DNA of 18,110 nucleotides from the NCBI GenBank assembly GCA_043806975.1, contig JAZDGL010000049.1, positions 1 to 18,110 of the forward strand, given 5' to 3'. Position numbers and translations under genes: made by a program. Positions 1 to 6,807 of this stretch are shown piece by piece. Below the pieces are notes generated by a model. The model was given only the letters and a program-made list of their open reading frames with translations, made no database searches and had not been told where the DNA came from. Numbering within the stretch: the stretch's first letter is position 1; every line of letters starts with the position of its first letter. Source of the DNA: JAZDGL01 sp043806975. GTDB lineage: Bacteria; Patescibacteriota; Minisyncoccia; CAYZDR01.

Positions 1-49
1 AAATTTTCATTTTGTTGGTTGTCGCGCAATTTTTGCGACAGGTTGTAGA

Positions 50-265
50 TATAGCTACCGCAAAACAAATTCCGAGATTTTCTTCCTTCACCTTAGGGGC
101 TTTGGCGGGACGCAGCAAGGGAGATCAAGAGGGATTTCGATATTTTCTCCCTTTTTACCTCCCAAGGCGGTCTGCCCATTAGGCAGAAAGGGAGATTACC
201 GCCCAAGGCGGTCTGCCTTGGGTAGAAGAGGGATTTTAAAATAAATTTGTTTTGCGGGAGCTATA
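50..265. repeat. MITE-like element, copy 1, with ~22-bp terminal inverted repeats
   Basis: The left end (50-71, beginning TATAGCTACCGCAAAACA) and the right end (244-265, ending GCGGGAGCTATA) are inverted repeats matching at 21 of 22 positions. The interior holds smaller palindromes, including two copies of AAGGCGGTCTGCC with a CCCAAGGC/GCCTTGGG stem near 201-221, and AAGGGAG/CTCCCTT units. No open frame inside encodes a transposase, so this would be a non-autonomous element. Related copies lie at 11971-12145 and 14638-14730, with a one-ended remnant at 13712-13777. The element ends 23 bases before the first CDS and may influence its transcription. The remaining bases 1-49 hold only a 6-bp hairpin (20-25/35-40). 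Confidence 0.75.
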
Positions 266-288
266 GATATAAAAATAAAAAATCAAAT

Positions 289-1671
289 ATGTTTTCATTT
301 TCTAAAAAAGAAACAGTCGCTATTAGCGGTTTGGGCGGCGCAGAGAATATCCAAAGCATCACTATCAGAACGATGCAAAACGATTTAAAAGAAGCGAAGG
401 GGAATTTTGTTCCGAAAAAAGAAGAAAAAATAATACTAGACAATTCAACGCTTGGGAAAAAAATCCCTCTTAACCCAACAAATCTTCCCGACGCTCCTGC
501 GCCGTTTGTTTCAAGCGCTGCGACAAAAAAATTTTCTGTATCCGCTGCTTCTCCTGTGATAAATTCAGAAAAAAATAATCCGTTTAAACAAAATAGCAAC
601 ATTGCCATCAACCCAGATTCGCTTTTAGATTTTTCGGGACAAGAAAATGTTGCGCAAAATCATCTAAACTCTTCTCCCGCGCTTTCATCTGACAAATTTC
701 CTGAATACCCGCCAAAAAAATCTTTTGAAAACGCTCCTGCGCTACCTAAAATTCCTGAAATTCCAAAAAATAATTTACTAGAAAAATCTGATTCTGCTTT
801 AACTTTGAATAATCAAAAAAATCAACTTCCGCCGTCTCCTGGTCCAGCCAAATCTTCGCGCGCTTTTCATAAAGTGTTTTTTATTGTGATATCGCTCATT
901 TTAACCGCAGGAGCCGCGCTTGGAATTTATTTTGCCATTCCTTTTATAAAAACTTTTTTCAAAAAAGAACCCATACAAAGAACCGAAACAGAAAATCAGC
1001 CCGTTGAACGACCCGTTTTTGAACCTGAAATAATAAAAAACGAATATAAATTGCTAGAATTACAAAATGTTTATGATTTTAATTTAGAATCAGACGATCT
1101 TTCTTTCTACTATGCAATCAAAAGTAAAATAAATTCCAAAGAAATTAACCCTAATACAGGTATTTACGACTTACAAATCTCTTTGGATGGCAAATTCCCT
1201 GATAGCGAATTTATTTTAAATGATATTTCTGAGGATTTTCCTCCTTCCGTTTTAAGTAAAATTGGGAATAAATACAATTTAATAGCTTACGAAGAATCAA
1301 AAGAAATCCGCTTGGGGCTAATTTTAGAAATAATAGACGAAAAAGAAATTGTGGTTGTTTTAAGGCAGTGGGAAAACTCAATAGTTCAAGATCTTAAAAA
1401 TTTATTTATAAAAGGAATGGAGGAAGCCACTACATTAGACACCGAAGAAGAGAAACCAGCTACAGGTTTAAATACTTTTGACACCACTATCTTTAAGGAC
1501 ATTGAAATTCGTTATCAAAATATAAACTCTCCTTCAACCGCGCTAGATTACGCTATTGTGGATAATATGTTAATAATAACAACTTCTAGAGATAGCATGT
1601 TTGACACGATTGATATAATTAAAGCCGAAGAAGAACAACTGCCATCAAATGATCTGCTAGAAACAGAGTAA
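289..1671 (+). CDS. single-pass membrane protein, CPR-type hypothetical with a DUF3352-like C-terminus
   Basis: The protein has about 460 residues. A hydrophilic, Pro/Ser/Asn-rich N-terminal region (about residues 1-190, low complexity, probably disordered) precedes one membrane segment (about 195-222, starting FHKVFFIVISL), then a Lys/Glu-rich linker and a globular C-terminal domain of about 200 residues. The C-terminus contains DYAIVDNMLIITTSRDSM, which resembles the closing strands of DUF3352-type domains; the next gene ends similarly. From memory, the layout matches a hypothetical family common in CPR genomes; its function is unknown. ATG 289 is preferred over the upstream TTG at 247, because 247 lies inside the right terminal repeat of the neighbouring element and the residues it would add look like translated repeat. 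No Shine-Dalgarno sequence is visible. Confidence 0.8.
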   Translation: MFSFSKKETVAISGLGGAENIQSITIRTMQNDLKEAKGNFVPKKEEKIILDNSTLGKKIPLNPTNLPDAPAPFVSSAATKKFSVSAASPVINSEKNNPFKQNSNIAINPDSLLDFSGQENVAQNHLNSSPALSSDKFPEYPPKKSFENAPALPKIPEIPKNNLLEKSDSALTLNNQKNQLPPSPGPAKSSRAFHKVFFIVISLILTAGAALGIYFAIPFIKTFFKKEPIQRTETENQPVERPVFEPEIIKNEYKLLELQNVYDFNLESDDLSFYYAIKSKINSKEINPNTGIYDLQISLDGKFPDSEFILNDISEDFPPSVLSKIGNKYNLIAYEESKEIRLGLILEIIDEKEIVVVLRQWENSIVQDLKNLFIKGMEEATTLDTEEEKPATGLNTFDTTIFKDIEIRYQNINSPSTALDYAIVDNMLIITTSRDSMFDTIDIIKAEEEQLPSNDLLETE

Positions 1672-1696
1672 AAAATTATCCTCGCCAAAACCGATT

Positions 1697-2389
1697 ATGC
1701 AAATAAAAATCAACAAACAAAATCAACAAACAAACCCGGAAGTTGTTCAGCAAGCCAGAAAAGATCTGGAAGAAAAAAGAAATAGCAATTTAGAAGATTT
1801 GCGCTACAAACAAACAAGCCATAAAATGCGAGATTTGTTTTTTTATAGTAGAATATGGGGTTTGTTCATTCTATTAATTTTGGCAGCCAACATCTGCCTA
1901 TTTTCTTATTTTAAGCCAAAAAAACAGCCTTATTTAAATTATATTCCTGAAACTAACTTAAAATTCACCATTCCGAAAGAAAAAATAAAAGAAATAATAA
2001 ATTCACCAGAAAACTTCTCTTTTTTATCTTCGTCCCTACAAAAAATCAATCAAATTTCATCTCAATTGAAGATTGATTCTAATCTTCAAACACTTTTAGA
2101 AAATATTGATCAAGATTTAATCATTTCTTCTAATAAAACAGGTGATAAAACAAATTTGCTAATTATCTCCCAGTTTTCTTCTGCCTATGATAAAGCGCCA
2201 TTGGAATCAGATATTAAACAAAATTTTGATACTTCATCCGAAGTTTATCGTGGAGAAAATATAATAAAAGTTGTTTCATTGAATTCTAAAAATGAAAGTT
2301 TTGCTTATTCTTTTATTGATGACGGGAAAATTTTATTGGTTGGAAATGATGCCAGCTCAATAAAACAAGGCATAGATAAAGGAAAATAA
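1697..2389 (+). CDS. single-pass membrane protein, possibly DUF3352-like
   Basis: The protein has 230 residues. It has a charged, coiled-coil-like N-terminus (about 1-45, rich in Gln, Lys and Glu), one membrane segment (about 50-72, IWGLFILLILAANICLF), and a C-terminal domain that begins YIPETNLKF and ends AYSFIDDGKILLVGND followed by SSIKQGIDK. This terminal pattern (Y-x-x-I-D, then LLVGND, then I-K-x-x-I-D) parallels the end of the preceding protein, suggesting that both carry related extracytoplasmic domains. It starts 25 bases after the previous stop, so the pair is probably one transcript. The domain seems short for a complete DUF3352 protein. No specific function can be assigned. Confidence 0.75.
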   Translation: MQIKINKQNQQTNPEVVQQARKDLEEKRNSNLEDLRYKQTSHKMRDLFFYSRIWGLFILLILAANICLFSYFKPKKQPYLNYIPETNLKFTIPKEKIKEIINSPENFSFLSSSLQKINQISSQLKIDSNLQTLLENIDQDLIISSNKTGDKTNLLIISQFSSAYDKAPLESDIKQNFDTSSEVYRGENIIKVVSLNSKNESFAYSFIDDGKILLVGNDASSIKQGIDKGK

Positions 2390-2414
2390 AGAAATTTTTG
2401 CAAATTTACTGCCC

Positions 2415-2423
2415 TGTGGATAA
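2415..2423 (-). other. DnaA-box-like nonamer
   Basis: TGTGGATAA is the exact complement of the canonical DnaA box TTATCCACA. Only one copy is present here, and a second lies at 12176-12184. No box cluster, AT-rich unwinding region or dnaA/dnaN gene is nearby, so this is not evidence for an origin. Confidence 0.3.
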
Positions 2424-2430
2424 CTCAAAC

Positions 2431-2459
2431 TTGACTTAACTTCAAATTACAAATAAAAT
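2431..2459 (+). promoter_or_regulatory. sigma70-type promoter TTGACT-N17-TAAAAT with start-site palindrome
   Basis: The -35 TTGACT (2431-2436) and -10 TAAAAT (2454-2459) are separated by exactly 17 bases, predicting a start near 2466. An 18-base palindrome, AAGGTCAACATTGACTTT (2468-2485), sits at that position and could be an operator. No good CDS follows within 500 bases, so the product may be a small RNA, or the promoter may feed the dksA-like gene through a long leader. Confidence 0.4.
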
Positions 2460-2544
2460 AAATGTGTAAGGTCAACATTGACTTTACGAAAGTTTTCTTT
2501 CTGTTTAGTTTCTTCAAAATAAAAATAAAAATAAACAACAAAAA

Positions 2545-2563
2545 GCCACAATAGCTATGTGGC
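2545..2563 (-). terminator. small hairpin, possible minus-strand terminator
   Basis: GCCACA (2545-2550) pairs with TGTGGC (2558-2563) across a 7-base loop. On the minus strand the stem is followed by TTTTTG, as in a weak intrinsic terminator. On the plus strand an A-run follows, so it would not terminate there. No minus-strand gene upstream was recognised. Confidence 0.25.
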
Positions 2564-2767
2564 AAAAAAATAAAACAAAATTAGTCTTGCGTTTTCTTAC
2601 CCTTCCCTTTTTTGGGGCTAGACGGAAGAAAATTTTTTTCCAGTTTGGTTCTTTGATTAAACTCCATATGTATTTTTGCATCTTGGTGATTTTAGTTTTT
2701 TATAATTTGATAATTTTAATTTCTGTTTTGAGTAATTCCATAAGCAGAAAAATTAATATGGGGTAGA

Positions 2768-2821
2768 GTAGTGGGCGTTGAAGCTCAAAATTTTTTATGG
2801 GGCTATGTCAACGCCCGCTAC
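2768..2821. repeat. 14-bp inverted repeat, stem-loop
   Basis: GTAGTGGGCGTTGA (2768-2781) pairs with TCAACGCCCGCTAC (2808-2821): 13 Watson-Crick pairs plus one G-T. A short inner AGC/GCT continuation leaves an AT-rich loop. It is far more GC-rich than its surroundings. It could be a folded RNA element or the remnant of a small palindromic repeat; no second copy is seen in the window. Confidence 0.5.
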
Positions 2822-3048
2822 ACTTAATTAAATACTTTTATAAATATCATAGGCTTTTTATTGCCTATTTTTTAGCTTTTAAAACCCTCGTTTACCGTTC
2901 GCTTATCGTCAAATAACGCACAACGCACAAAAAACGCCAGCAATTTCAAATAAATTATTACAACATTACTATAAAATTTGCCCATTTTTTTAATTTATAA
3001 TATACTGAACATAGAAATTTTTAAATTTTAACTAACTAAATAAAAAAT

Positions 3049-3408
3049 ATGGAAAAGCAATTACTTAATGATTTTAAAAACAAACTTTTAGCAGAGAAAG
3101 AAGACATAGAAAATAAATTAAAAAATATCGCGACAGAAGACACTGCTGTAAAAGGAAATTACAAAGCCAACTACCACCCGATTGGAAGATCCGAAGAAGA
3201 AAACGCCGATGAAGTGACTTTTTATGAACAAAATATCTCCGAGGAACATCATCTAGAAGAAGACTTGGTTATGGTAAGAGATGCGCTAGAAAGAATTGAA
3301 AAAGAAACTTATGGAAAGTGTTTAAAATGCGGGAAAGAAATCCCGACAGAAAGACTTGCGGCTTATCCTTCAGCAAAATATTGTATGCAGTGCAAAGACG
3401 CGGAATAA
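3049..3408 (+). CDS. DksA/TraR family C4 zinc-finger protein
   Basis: The protein has 119 residues. An N-terminal helical, Lys/Glu-rich coiled-coil region (about 1-45) and an acidic middle (SEEENADEVTFYEQN) lead to a C-terminal zinc finger, YGKCLKCGKEIP ... KYCMQC, with Cys91, Cys94, Cys112 and Cys115 as metal ligands. Family members bind the secondary channel of RNA polymerase and modulate transcription initiation; the small size suits the general TraR/DksA/YteA group rather than proteobacterial DksA itself, so no symbol is given. It heads a forward cluster with lspA and comM. A TATAAT at 2996-3001 lies about 47 bases upstream, but no clear -35 is visible. Confidence 0.88.
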   Translation: MEKQLLNDFKNKLLAEKEDIENKLKNIATEDTAVKGNYKANYHPIGRSEEENADEVTFYEQNISEEHHLEEDLVMVRDALERIEKETYGKCLKCGKEIPTERLAAYPSAKYCMQCKDAE

Positions 3409-3479
3409 AAAAATAGGCACAGCGCCCTTATATTTTCTTTAAACTGCGCTTAAATGCGTAAGTCTTAAAAAAACTAAAA

Positions 3480-3890
3480 ATGAAGTTAAAAACTTTTTTC
3501 GGAATTTTTATTATTGTCTTATTTTTCTTAGATCAAACAATCAAACTATTCGTTTCCGCTCAAATTAAACCTGAAAATTCAGGTATTTTATTTGGCTTTA
3601 TCGAACAACCAAAATCCTTTCTGCTTATTTCAAATTTTATTATTTTGACGATAATTGCAATTTTCGCTTTAATTTATTCAGAAAAAATTCCTTTTTTTCT
3701 GCTTCTAGCAGGAGGAACGAGCAATTTAATTGATAGAATTCGTTTTGGAAAAGTAATAGACTATTTTAAAATTGGAAATTTTTCTCAATTCAACCTTGCA
3801 GATTTAATGATATATGGAGGAATAATTTTAATTTTAATACCAATAATAACCTCCTCAATTTCTCCAAAAAAACTAAAACAAATTTTATGA
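3480..3890 (+). CDS. lspA: signal peptidase II (prolipoprotein signal peptidase)
   Basis: The 136-residue integral membrane aspartyl protease removes signal peptides from lipid-modified prolipoproteins. The family signatures are in order: Asp18 and Lys22 in the first membrane helix (FLDQTIK), N33-S-G-I-L-F-G corresponding to the N-x-G-x-A-F-G motif, the catalytic motif SNLIDRI with Asp85, and FNLADLMI with the second catalytic Asp108. Four hydrophobic segments are apparent. It is shorter than the usual 150-170 residues, mainly because of a compact first periplasmic loop, but nothing essential is missing. Its stop overlaps the comM start by four bases (ATGA), indicating translational coupling. 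No lipoprotein diacylglyceryl transferase gene is in the window. Confidence 0.92.
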   Translation: MKLKTFFGIFIIVLFFLDQTIKLFVSAQIKPENSGILFGFIEQPKSFLLISNFIILTIIAIFALIYSEKIPFFLLLAGGTSNLIDRIRFGKVIDYFKIGNFSQFNLADLMIYGGIILILIPIITSSISPKKLKQIL

Positions 3891-5419
3891 CATCAAAGGT
3901 TTTTTCTTCTACAACAATCGGACTTGACTGTGTCCCGATAGAAGTTGAGGTGGATATTTCGGGAGGAAATCATAATTTAACTATTGTAGGGCTGCCTGAT
4001 AAGGTTGTGCAAGAATCACAATCCAGGGTAATCGCCGCCATAAAAAACAGCGGTGATTTTAAAAGCCCAGGTGTTAGCCATGGGGTTATTGTGAATTTGG
4101 CGCCAGCAGACATTCGCAAGGAAGGACCAAATTTTGACTTACCAATTGCAATTGCTTTCTTACTAACTTCGCAACAAATAAATTTTAATCAGCGGGGAAA
4201 ACTATTTATTGGGGAGCTAGCATTAAATGGAGACTTGCGACCAATTAAAGGCATCTTGCCCACCGCTTTAATGGCAAAAGAAAGGGGGTTCCAAACGGTA
4301 TTTCTCCCCGAAGCCAATGGAAAAGAAGCATCTCTTGTTGATGGAATAGAAATCATCCCTATTAAAAATTTAAAAGAATTAATTTTGCATTTAGAAAATT
4401 TAACGCAAATTCCCCCTTTTCCAAAAGCAAACATTAACGCATTTTATGAAGAGCAAAAATTTCTTTCCGATTTTGCCTATATTAAAGGGCAAGAACACGC
4501 TAAAAGAGCGATAGAAATTGCCGCGAGCGGAGGACATAATGTTTTATTGCAAGGTCCTCCTGGAAGTGGGAAAACCTTAATCGCAAGATCACTTCCATCT
4601 ATCTTGCCTCCGCTTAATATAGAAGAAGCGTTAGAAGTAACTAAAATTTATAGTATTTCGGGACTTTTATCAAGTGAAAAACCTTTAATAACTACTCGGC
4701 CTTTTCGCGCCCCGCATCATACAATATCCGAAGTCGCTTTGGTGGGAGGAGGAACATGGCCAAGACCGGGAGAAATCAGTTTAGCACACAGGGGAGTGCT
4801 TTTTTTGGACGAATTCCCCGAATATTCAAGGCAAGCGCTAGAAAGTTTGCGCCAACCGCTGGAAGATAATGTAATCACAGTTTCACGCACGCAGGCTACT
4901 GTAAGTTTCCCTGCTAAATTTACCCTCATAGCCGCAATGAATCCCTGCCCATGCGGTTTTTCTACCGACCCAGAGAAACAATGCACTTGCAGCATTTCAA
5001 ATATCGCAAAATATCAGAAAAAAATTTCCGGACCGCTGTTAGACAGGATTGATATGCACATAGAAGTTTCTAGAGTAAAACAAACAGACTTGACCAAAGA
5101 AAAACTATCAGAACCTTCTTCGGAAATTAGAAAAAGAATATTAAAAACCCGCCAAACACAACAAGCGAGATTTAAAAATCTTCCAATTTCTATAAACAGC
5201 GAAATGAACGCGCAAAATATTCACGATTTTTGCAAAATAGACCCGTCTGCGCAAAATTTGCTTTCAAAAGCCGCAGAACAATTTCAGCTTTCAGCGAGAT
5301 CTTATTTCAGAATGCTCAAACTCGCTAGGACTATTGCCGATTTAGAGGAATGCGCGGAGATTAAGCCCGCGCATATTGCGGAAGCGCTCCAATATCGTCC
5401 GAAACTTCAATTTGCATAA
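3887..5419 (+). CDS. comM: ComM/YifB family Mg-chelatase-like AAA+ ATPase
   Basis: The protein has 510 residues, full length for the family. The N-terminal ChlI-type domain (about 1-170) has the typical GLPDKVVQESQSRVIAAIKN and NLAPADIRKEGPNFDLPIA segments. It is followed by an AAA+ Mg-chelatase core with Walker A GPPGSGKT (223-230), the RAPHHTISEVALVGGG segment, and Walker B VLFLDEF (304-310). The C-terminal domain carries SARSYFRMLKLARTIADLE. ComM is a hexameric helicase that promotes branch migration during natural transformation, consistent with DNA uptake being common in CPR lineages. The start is fixed by the four-base overlap with lspA. A Cys-rich insertion (NPCPCGF, then CTCS) is normal for this family. 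Confidence 0.93.
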   Translation: MTSKVFSSTTIGLDCVPIEVEVDISGGNHNLTIVGLPDKVVQESQSRVIAAIKNSGDFKSPGVSHGVIVNLAPADIRKEGPNFDLPIAIAFLLTSQQINFNQRGKLFIGELALNGDLRPIKGILPTALMAKERGFQTVFLPEANGKEASLVDGIEIIPIKNLKELILHLENLTQIPPFPKANINAFYEEQKFLSDFAYIKGQEHAKRAIEIAASGGHNVLLQGPPGSGKTLIARSLPSILPPLNIEEALEVTKIYSISGLLSSEKPLITTRPFRAPHHTISEVALVGGGTWPRPGEISLAHRGVLFLDEFPEYSRQALESLRQPLEDNVITVSRTQATVSFPAKFTLIAAMNPCPCGFSTDPEKQCTCSISNIAKYQKKISGPLLDRIDMHIEVSRVKQTDLTKEKLSEPSSEIRKRILKTRQTQQARFKNLPISINSEMNAQNIHDFCKIDPSAQNLLSKAAEQFQLSARSYFRMLKLARTIADLEECAEIKPAHIAEALQYRPKLQFA

Positions 5420-5490
5420 AAAAAGCGCCCATAGCCTTTATTCCTAGCTTCCCGCACGGCAACTAGATAAATAAAGGTTTATATGGACGC
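5418..5490 (-). terminator. long hairpin with T7 tail, probable intrinsic terminator of the rsmA strand
   Basis: On the minus strand GCGTCCATA pairs with TATGGGCGC (plus coordinates 5482-5490 and 5425-5433, with one G-T), with a second stem AACCTTTATT/AATAAAGG inside and CTAG/CTAG at the tip. The stem is followed directly by seven T (5418-5424). This fits rho-independent termination of minus-strand transcripts coming from rsmA, although the rod is longer than most terminators. Confidence 0.55.
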
Positions 5491-5743
5491 TATAATGCAA
5501 CAGTTTACTTGCTATGGCTAGATAGCAGGTAAACTGTTTGATTTTGAAAAATTGGCAGGTCTCCCTTTAAAAAAATCTTGGCTTGCGGAAGGAGAATGGT
5601 GATGGATTTTAAATAATAGTGGAAACCTGCCAATTTCTTTAATGAACACAGTATTTCAAATTTAGAAATACTGATTATTTTCCAGCAGACCCCTGTTTAT
5701 CTAATGGATAAGGGGGCACCCTCATTACATTACAAGGGTCTGC
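5425..5743. other. tandem cluster of five unrelated hairpins; possible structured RNA
   Basis: Five stems lie one after another: (a) 5425-5490, described as a terminator; (b) 5499-5515/5522-5538, a 17-bp stem with one G-T and a 6-base loop; (c) 5549-5560/5625-5636, a perfect 12-bp stem AAATTGGCAGGT enclosing 64 bases with further complementarity; (d) 5649-5657/5665-5673, a perfect 9-bp stem; (e) 5685-5692/5736-5743, a perfect 8-bp stem GCAGACCC enclosing a second hairpin (CCCCTGTTTATC with GATAAGGGG). The stems share no obvious sequence with each other or with the repeat families elsewhere. No open frame spans them. The region separates the convergent genes comM and rsmA; which strand is transcribed is not known. 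Confidence 0.5.
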
Positions 5744-5781
5744 CGATGATATAGAGGAATTTGGTAATGAATACCTTAATC

Positions 5782-6735
5782 TTATTTTAACATATCTATT
5801 TTTTTTGTCAACAAAATCCACTGAGTTGTCGCTAAATCTTGCGGACGAATCCCTTTATTTAAGCCGATTTCCTCAAAAAATTCTTCTACTATCTCTTTTG
5901 AAAATTCTTTGGAAAGATTATTTATGAGCTTCTTTCTTTTGGAAGAAAACCCTAATTTTACTATTTTTAGAAAATCTGTTTTATCAAAATCAACTACTTT
6001 TTTGTCTATGCTCAAAATAACTGAATCCACGCGAGGCTGAGGAGAAAATGACCTCCTTGAAATGTTTGAAATAATTTTTGGCTCGCCAAAAGCTTGGAGC
6101 AAAACCGAAAATAAATTCATTTCCCCCTGTTTTAGCAAAACTTTTTCTCCCACTTCTTTTTGAATAACAAAAACAATTTTTTCAGGACTGTTTTCAGATG
6201 AGACAAGCAAATCCACCAGCAAACGCGATGCAATATCGTATGGTGGGTTAGAAATAACTTTAAAATCCCCCCTAACCCCCCTTTTTAAAGGGGGAAAATT
6301 GAGGATGTTTCTTTTGCAAATGAGGTCAGGCGTCTTTCTAAAATCCCCCTTCCCCTCTTCTTCCAAGAGGGGGGAAATCAAAAACATTCCCTTTGGAAAG
6401 GGAGTAAGAGGATTTAAAAATTCTTCCTTTATTTCCCCCTTTTTAAAGGGGGTAGGGGGATTTAACAATTTCAGCGCATCCCCGTGAATAATTTCCACAT
6501 TTTTAATTTCCCGCGATTTTACCTCTTCTTCCAATTCCCGCGCCAACCCCTTATCTTTTTCAATCGCAATAACTTTTCCCGCCCGCTTTGCCAGTTCAAA
6601 AGTTAAGGCGCCGCGTCCCGGTCCGATTTCCAATACAACATCATCCGATTTAATTTCACCAGCCTCAACGACTTTATTTATAATATTTTTATCCACCAGA
6701 AAATTCTGTCCGAGAGATCTTAATGGTTTTAACAT
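5782..6735 (-). CDS. rsmA: 16S rRNA (adenine1518/1519-N6)-dimethyltransferase with in-frame repeat insertion
   Basis: RsmA/KsgA uses S-adenosylmethionine to dimethylate two adjacent adenines in helix 45 of 16S rRNA, a late step of small-subunit assembly. The protein has 317 residues against about 260-280 usually. SLGQNFLVDKNI (7-18) is the canonical N-terminus, VLEIGPGRGAL (34-44) is SAM motif I, HGDALKL (84-90) precedes the adenine-binding region, and the catalytic motif NPPY is intact at 163-166. The C-terminus (SRRSFSPQPRVDSVILSI and FSSKRKKLINNL) is typical. The excess length is explained by about 67 residues (92-158) encoded by palindromic repeats between motif III and NPPY. It lies 72 bases downstream of the TrmB-type gene on the same strand and may be co-transcribed. 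Confidence 0.93.
   Translation of the reverse strand: MLKPLRSLGQNFLVDKNIINKVVEAGEIKSDDVVLEIGPGRGALTFELAKRAGKVIAIEKDKGLARELEEEVKSREIKNVEIIHGDALKLLNPPTPFKKGEIKEEFLNPLTPFPKGMFLISPLLEEEGKGDFRKTPDLICKRNILNFPPLKRGVRGDFKVISNPPYDIASRLLVDLLVSSENSPEKIVFVIQKEVGEKVLLKQGEMNLFSVLLQAFGEPKIISNISRRSFSPQPRVDSVILSIDKKVVDFDKTDFLKIVKLGFSSKRKKLINNLSKEFSKEIVEEFFEEIGLNKGIRPQDLATTQWILLTKKIDMLK
6262..6463. repeat. compound palindromic repeat inserted in frame in rsmA
   Basis: About 201 bases consist of four related units of the form AAATCCCCC, then CCCCCTTT and AAAGGGGG. The outermost two (6262-6300 and 6431-6463) are inverted relative to each other, and two inner ones (about 6340-6379 and 6389-6416) are also inverted. 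On the rsmA strand they encode PPTPFKKGE-, PLTPFPKG-, SPLLEEEGKGDF- and FPPLKRGVRGDF-like peptides without a stop and with length divisible by three. The same core occurs outside genes at 6747-6784, 12001-12033, 13735-13767 and 14664-14698. Confidence 0.8.
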
Positions 6736-6746
6736 AAAGTATCTTT

Positions 6747-6784
6747 AAAAAATCCCTCTTAATCTCCCTTTAAAAAGGGAGAAA
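6747..6784. repeat. single palindromic repeat unit between trmB-like gene and rsmA
   Basis: A unit of the form AAAATCCCTCTTAATCTCCC followed by TTTAAAAAGGGAG forms a CTCCCTTT/AAAGGGAG hairpin with flanking complementarity. It is nearly identical to the core at 14664-14698. It occupies most of the gap upstream of rsmA and ends 11 bases before the rsmA start codon, so it lies in the leader or intercistronic RNA. Confidence 0.65.
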
Positions 6785-6807
6785 ATAAAGAGTTTGTCTT
6801 ATTAAAA

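Larger units (their letters stand above)
2390..3048. other. 659-base region without a convincing gene
   Basis: This gap holds a DnaA-box-like nonamer, a good forward promoter with a palindrome at its start point, two hairpins, and an AT-rich stretch with a possible -10 (TATAAT, 2996-3001) for the dksA-like gene. An open frame at 2557-2766 (69 codons) begins inside a hairpin, has no Shine-Dalgarno sequence, and encodes Phe/Leu/Ile/Lys-rich sequence typical of translated AT-rich noncoding DNA. A minus-strand frame of about 55 codons overlapping it is no better. A small RNA starting near 2466 is possible but unproven. Confidence 0.5.

Noticed and set aside
4189..4995. Minus-strand frames opposite comM
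   Set aside because: They are antisense to highly conserved ComM motifs.
5425..5743. CRISPR array or integron attC cluster
   Set aside because: The hairpins share no common repeat, spacing is irregular, and the attC core motifs (RYYYAAC/GTTRRRY) are not seen; no cas or integrase gene is present.
6262..6463. Interrupted rsmA pseudogene
   Set aside because: The insertion is in frame, has no stop, and all motifs on both sides are kept, so a functional gene with an extra loop is the simpler reading.
6299..6487. Plus-strand open frame of 62 codons inside rsmA
   Set aside because: It is the reverse reading of the palindromic insertion; its peptides (KSPFPSSSKRGE and similar) are translated repeat, and rsmA on the other strand is unambiguous.
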